Origin: Bacillota bacterium
GTDB taxonomy: Bacteria > Bacillota > Sulfobacillia > Symbiobacteriales > Symbiobacteriaceae
NCBI GenBank assembly: GCA_028287415.1
Contig: JAQBPS010000115.1
Location: 1 to 7,195, forward strand
Length of the DNA: 7,195 bases
Direction of reading: 5' to 3'
Position 1 is the stretch's first letter, and every line of letters starts with the position of its first letter. Below the pieces are notes generated by a model. The model was not told where the DNA came from. It saw nothing but the letters and a program-made list of their open reading frames with translations, and did no database searches. Shown here piece by piece: positions 4,758 through 7,195 of the stretch. The position numbers and the translations under genes were made by a program.

Positions 4758-5606
4758 TCAGGAGCCAGCTTCAGCGAGGAGCGACTTGAAGTAGGCGATG
4801 TCGCCCCTGGCCTTCGGGCTGGCGTCGCCCATGCCGCAGTACTCGATGCAGTAATCGCCCTCATAGCCGATCTCGCCCAGCGCCACCACCAGCTTGTACA
4901 TGTCGATCTGGCCGCCGTCGAGGGAGACATTGTAGTCAGCGATGCCGCCCGGCAGCATGTGGCAGTTCTTCAGGTGCACATAACCCAGGTGGTCACCCAG
5001 CAGCTTCGCAGCCGCCTGTGGCGCCTCGGCCCGCGTCAGCGGCAGCATGTTGCCGGCATCAAGTGCGGCCTTCACAAAGGGCGATCCGATCGCCTCCAAC
5101 AGCTTGATCGTGGACGCAGCCGTATCGTGCAATGCATTCATGTGAATCTCCAGGGTGACGAGCACTTCGGTTTGCGCTGCGACGGCGGCCACCTGCCGGA
5201 AGGCCCTGGCAGCCCGATCCCAGTGCTCGTCCGTCGCGGCCGCCGAGCCGTTCTCATTCCATGCGTCTGACTTTCCGCCGGCGATCACGTTGCCGCAGCC
5301 GCCGTTGACCACGGTCACCCCCAGCGCCTGCACCTTTGGCAGCAGCGCGGTCAGGTTGTCCACCGCTTGCTTACGCACGTTGGCGTCAGCACTGAGAAAG
5401 TCGCCGCTGAAGTCGACACAAGTGATCGGCACGCCGATGCGATCTGCCAGGGTGAAGGTCTCAGCGAGGTGCGCCAGCATCTCATCCTGACGCCAACCCC
5501 AGTGACAGGGGGAGAGCTCCACCCCACCGAAACCATACTGCTTTGCCTTGCGCAATGCCCGCTCGATCGGGTAGTCCCGGAACGTGTACGAGTGCATGAT
5601 CATCAT
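4758..5606 (-). CDS. Sugar phosphate isomerase/epimerase, TIM-barrel (xylose isomerase-like)
   Basis: This 282-residue protein belongs to the AP-endonuclease-2/xylose-isomerase-like TIM-barrel fold used by metal-dependent sugar isomerases, epimerases and inosose dehydratases. It opens with MHSYTFR and a first strand GFGGVELSP (Glu30). Candidate metal ligands then follow in family order: Glu153 in LVTLEIHMN, Asp183 in ALDAGNM, His211 in YVHLKN and Glu255 in DYCIEYCG. Length and motif spacing are normal and no signal peptide is seen. The start is taken as ATG at 5604-5606, with GGGGAG about 12 bases upstream; in-frame codons further upstream overlap the oxidoreductase gene and do not look like this family. 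Only 35 bases separate it from the upstream oxidoreductase stop, so the two form an operon. Its substrate is unknown; an inositol or keto-sugar derivative is the usual partner for this pair. Confidence 0.92.
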   Translation of the reverse strand: MMIMHSYTFRDYPIERALRKAKQYGFGGVELSPCHWGWRQDEMLAHLAETFTLADRIGVPITCVDFSGDFLSADANVRKQAVDNLTALLPKVQALGVTVVNGGCGNVIAGGKSDAWNENGSAAATDEHWDRAARAFRQVAAVAAQTEVLVTLEIHMNALHDTAASTIKLLEAIGSPFVKAALDAGNMLPLTRAEAPQAAAKLLGDHLGYVHLKNCHMLPGGIADYNVSLDGGQIDMYKLVVALGEIGYEGDYCIEYCGMGDASPKARGDIAYFKSLLAEAGS

Positions 5607-5641
5607 CGCGTGCAACACTCCCCTGTCCTGAACTTTTCCGC

Positions 5642-6619
5642 TTACCGGCCGTAAACCTGAAGCGCCAGATCGATCGCCTTGTAACCGTCCGTGCCGTCCA
5701 CTTCCGGCGCGGTGCCGTTCTTCACGCACTCCACAAAATGGCGCACCTCAAAGGCGTGGCCGCCGTCGCCTTCCAGCTCATCGTCACGTACGATGCGCAT
5801 CTCACCCCGCAGATCCCACACCTTCAGGCCGGAGGCGAAGTCGTTTACCGCCGTGCCCTCGGTGCAGTAGACCTCAATGCCGCCGAAGCCGCCGGGATGG
5901 CTGTGCCAGCCCGTCTCGATCGAGCCGAGCGCGCCGTTCGCAAAGCGGGTGAGGACAACCGCCAGATCCTCATCTTTGATGTTATGGACCTTGCCTGCGG
6001 TCATCCCCTTGACCTCCGTGATCTCGCCGACGATGAAGCGCATGATGTCGAGCGCATGAATGCCCATGTCCAGCACCGCACCGCCCCCGGCCATCTCATG
6101 GCGGAAGAACCAGTCGCTCCGCGCGGACCAGGAGTCGTACGGGCCATGGTGGGCCATGCGCACACGCATGGAGACGGGCTCGCCGATCACGCCGGAGGCG
6201 ACCAGCTTCTTCAGGTACCGGTTCGCCCGGTTGAACCGATGGGTAAAGCCGACCATCAGGACAAGGCCGGTCTGACCGGCCACCGTGAGCATCGCCTCGG
6301 CATCCTCACGGGTCGTGGCCATTGGCTTCTCGACGAGCACATGCTTGCCCGCCCTCAGCGCGTCGATCGTCTGGGGGGCGTGCAGGTAGTTCGGCGTGCA
6401 GATGTCGACCGCGTGGATCGACTTGTCCGCCAGCAGTTCCAGGTGGTTCGTGTAGACGGAGGGCACACGGAAGCGTTCGGCAGCTTCCTGCGCCCGCCCC
6501 TGATCCGTGTCGCAGACGGCCACGACCTCGACGTCCTGGCAGACCGCAAAGCCAGGCAGATGGGCCTCCTGCGCGATCGCACCGCAACCGATGAGACCCA
6601 GGCGTACCTTTTCGGCCAT
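5642..6619 (-). CDS. Gfo/Idh/MocA family NAD(P)-dependent oxidoreductase
   Basis: The protein is a dehydrogenase of the glucose-fructose oxidoreductase / inositol 2-dehydrogenase type, acting on a sugar or polyol in the cytoplasm. An N-terminal Rossmann fold carries GLIGCGAIA (residues 8-16) for the dinucleotide, followed by VVAVCDTD (32-39). The family's EKP motif is at 97-99 (VLVEKPMA), with the catalytic Lys98. The C-terminal substrate domain has GGGAVLDMGIHALD, with the conserved Asp184 and His188. At 325 residues it is slightly short: it stops soon after the IDLALQVY helix, where many relatives continue about 15 residues. The start is ATG at 6617-6619 behind a strong GAGGAGGGG. It is the first gene of a two-gene operon with the isomerase and is divergent from the patatin-like gene. 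The substrate cannot be inferred from sequence alone. Confidence 0.95.
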   Translation of the reverse strand: MAEKVRLGLIGCGAIAQEAHLPGFAVCQDVEVVAVCDTDQGRAQEAAERFRVPSVYTNHLELLADKSIHAVDICTPNYLHAPQTIDALRAGKHVLVEKPMATTREDAEAMLTVAGQTGLVLMVGFTHRFNRANRYLKKLVASGVIGEPVSMRVRMAHHGPYDSWSARSDWFFRHEMAGGGAVLDMGIHALDIMRFIVGEITEVKGMTAGKVHNIKDEDLAVVLTRFANGALGSIETGWHSHPGGFGGIEVYCTEGTAVNDFASGLKVWDLRGEMRIVRDDELEGDGGHAFEVRHFVECVKNGTAPEVDGTDGYKAIDLALQVYGR

Positions 6620-6715
6620 GTGACCCCTCCTCGGTGGAATTATGCGGGACCGACGCTGTGGAGGATCTCTGCGAGCGCCGCCGGTGACGCCTGTTCACTG
6701 ACTTCTGCGATAATC

Positions 6716-6730
6716 CGGCAGTTCCTGCCG
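6716..6730. promoter_or_regulatory. Palindrome in the leader of the oxidoreductase operon
   Basis: CGGCAG (6716-6721) and CTGCCG (6725-6730) form a perfect 6-bp inverted repeat around three bases. It lies downstream of the predicted -10 box of the minus-strand operon and within the 213-base divergent intergenic region (6620-6832). It could be a repressor operator or a small leader hairpin. No regulator family is assigned. Confidence 0.35.
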
Positions 6731-6755
6731 TATGCGAACGATAAATCGTGTACGT

Positions 6756-6783
6756 ATTACAGTACTCGACCGTCATGAATCAA
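6756..6783 (-). promoter_or_regulatory. Probable promoter of the oxidoreductase-isomerase operon
   Basis: On the minus strand TTGATT (6778-6783) and TGTAAT (6756-6761) are separated by 16 bases, matching the vegetative consensus at four and five of six positions. Transcription would begin near 6750, giving a leader of about 130 bases before the ATG at 6619. I found no convincing promoter on the plus strand for the divergent patatin-like gene. Confidence 0.45.
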
Positions 6784-6832
6784 TCGCCGCCGCATACAAC
6801 CGAATGGCAGTTTCGCCAAAGGTGGTGTGGCG

Positions 6833-7195
6833 GTGGGTTCAGGCGAATCGCTGTTCGAACTCCGCATCGCACTCGTGATGTTTGGCGGTACCTCGCTCGC
6901 CGTCTACATGAACGGCGTGGTGATGGAATTGCTCGCGCTGATCCGGGCGTCCCAGCAGCAGGACAGCCAGAGCGACTACTGGCCCGTCATCAGCAATGCG
7001 GCAGCGGAAATCTGCATCGACATTATCTCCGGTACTTCGGCGGGCGGACTCAACGCGCTCGTACTCGCACACGCGCTTGCAACCGGCAGCGACGCCGCTG
7101 GGTTGAAGGAACTGTGGATCAACACAGCACAGCTCGACGAACTCCTGCGCACGGAGGACCCACACGCGATCCTCTCCGCCGACCTGATGGAGTCA
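6833..7195 (+). CDS. Patatin-like phospholipase, N-terminal part (partial)
   Basis: The first 121 residues are present and the gene runs off the right edge. Patatins are serine hydrolases with a Ser-Asp dyad that release fatty acids from lipids. The start of the domain is clear: RIALVMFGGTSLAVYMNGV (residues 11-29) contains the glycine-rich oxyanion-hole loop. IDIISGTSAGGLNALVLA (62-79) contains the G-x-S-x-G nucleophile elbow with Ser69. The GGTSLAVYMNGV form of the first motif is typical of the large patatin-related family with a C-terminal DUF3376 region, so a long protein is expected beyond the window. The start is GTG (6833-6835), behind AAAGGTGG (6818-6825); a stop at 6776-6778 limits upstream extension. 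No signal peptide is evident. The catalytic Asp would be outside the window. Confidence 0.9.
   Translation, partial: MGSGESLFELRIALVMFGGTSLAVYMNGVVMELLALIRASQQQDSQSDYWPVISNAAAEICIDIISGTSAGGLNALVLAHALATGSDAAGLKELWINTAQLDELLRTEDPHAILSADLMES

Noticed and set aside
4232..4760. A lanthipeptide precursor gene near the LanC-like gene
   Set aside because: No short frame with a ribosome binding site and a Ser/Thr/Cys-rich core was found on either strand. The interval is occupied by the ytaF remnant and hairpins.
5607..5729. Upstream extension of the isomerase frame to ATG 5729
   Set aside because: The extra 41 codons overlap the end of the oxidoreductase gene and are Arg/Gly-rich. The family start MHSYTF and a purine-rich site favour 5606.
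6640..6753. A protein-like minus-strand reading (including SPAALAEILHSVGPA) ending just before the oxidoreductase ribosome binding site
   Set aside because: It has no ATG, GTG or TTG start in frame and a stop lies shortly upstream. It could be the tail of a lost gene, but chance in GC-rich DNA is as likely.
5738..6778. A 346-codon open frame on the plus strand opposite the oxidoreductase gene
   Set aside because: It is antisense to a clear Gfo/Idh/MocA gene, has unnatural composition and no family resemblance.

Overview
The window looks like part of the chromosome of a GC-rich, spore-forming Firmicute, and the impression is Symbiobacterium-like. The grounds are a full-length SpoIVA, which occurs only in endospore formers, a broken copy of the sporulation membrane gene ytaF, strongly GC-rich third codon positions, purine-rich Shine-Dalgarno sites and several GTG/TTG starts. 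The genus is inferred from gene content and base composition, not from any search.

Layout. Nearly everything is on the minus strand, so it is transcribed from right to left. Right edge: the first 121 codons of a patatin-like phospholipase run on the plus strand. It is divergent from a two-gene minus-strand operon, a Gfo/Idh/MocA oxidoreductase followed by a TIM-barrel sugar isomerase/epimerase, which ends in a hairpin plus T-run terminator. Next come a decayed ytaF (internal deletions and a frame change) with its own hairpin terminator, then an orphan LanC-like gene that ends in a long hairpin. After that comes spoIVA, preceded by a good match to a sigma-E promoter, and then a small helical protein of unknown function (93 aa) with a terminator. 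Left edge: the start of an exported or membrane-anchored protein, with a perfect TATAAT box and a GC-rich hairpin at the predicted transcript start.

Positions about 100-590 are visibly AT-rich compared with the rest. They hold a family of short repeats (two direct copies, 65/72 identical, and one inverted copy) around the C-terminal remnant of a GxxExxY-family gene. This looks like a decayed, transposon-like repeat element inserted between ordinary genes.

Functional links. The oxidoreductase and isomerase very probably act on the same polyol or sugar (an inositol-type catabolic pair), but the substrate cannot be read from the sequence. SpoIVA builds the basement layer of the spore coat in the mother cell, and its promoter fits that compartment. 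The LanC-like protein keeps its zinc ligands but seems to lack the expected catalytic Asp and His. No lanthipeptide precursor or dehydratase is visible nearby, so its job is open. I found no tRNA, rRNA, CRISPR array or complete insertion sequence.
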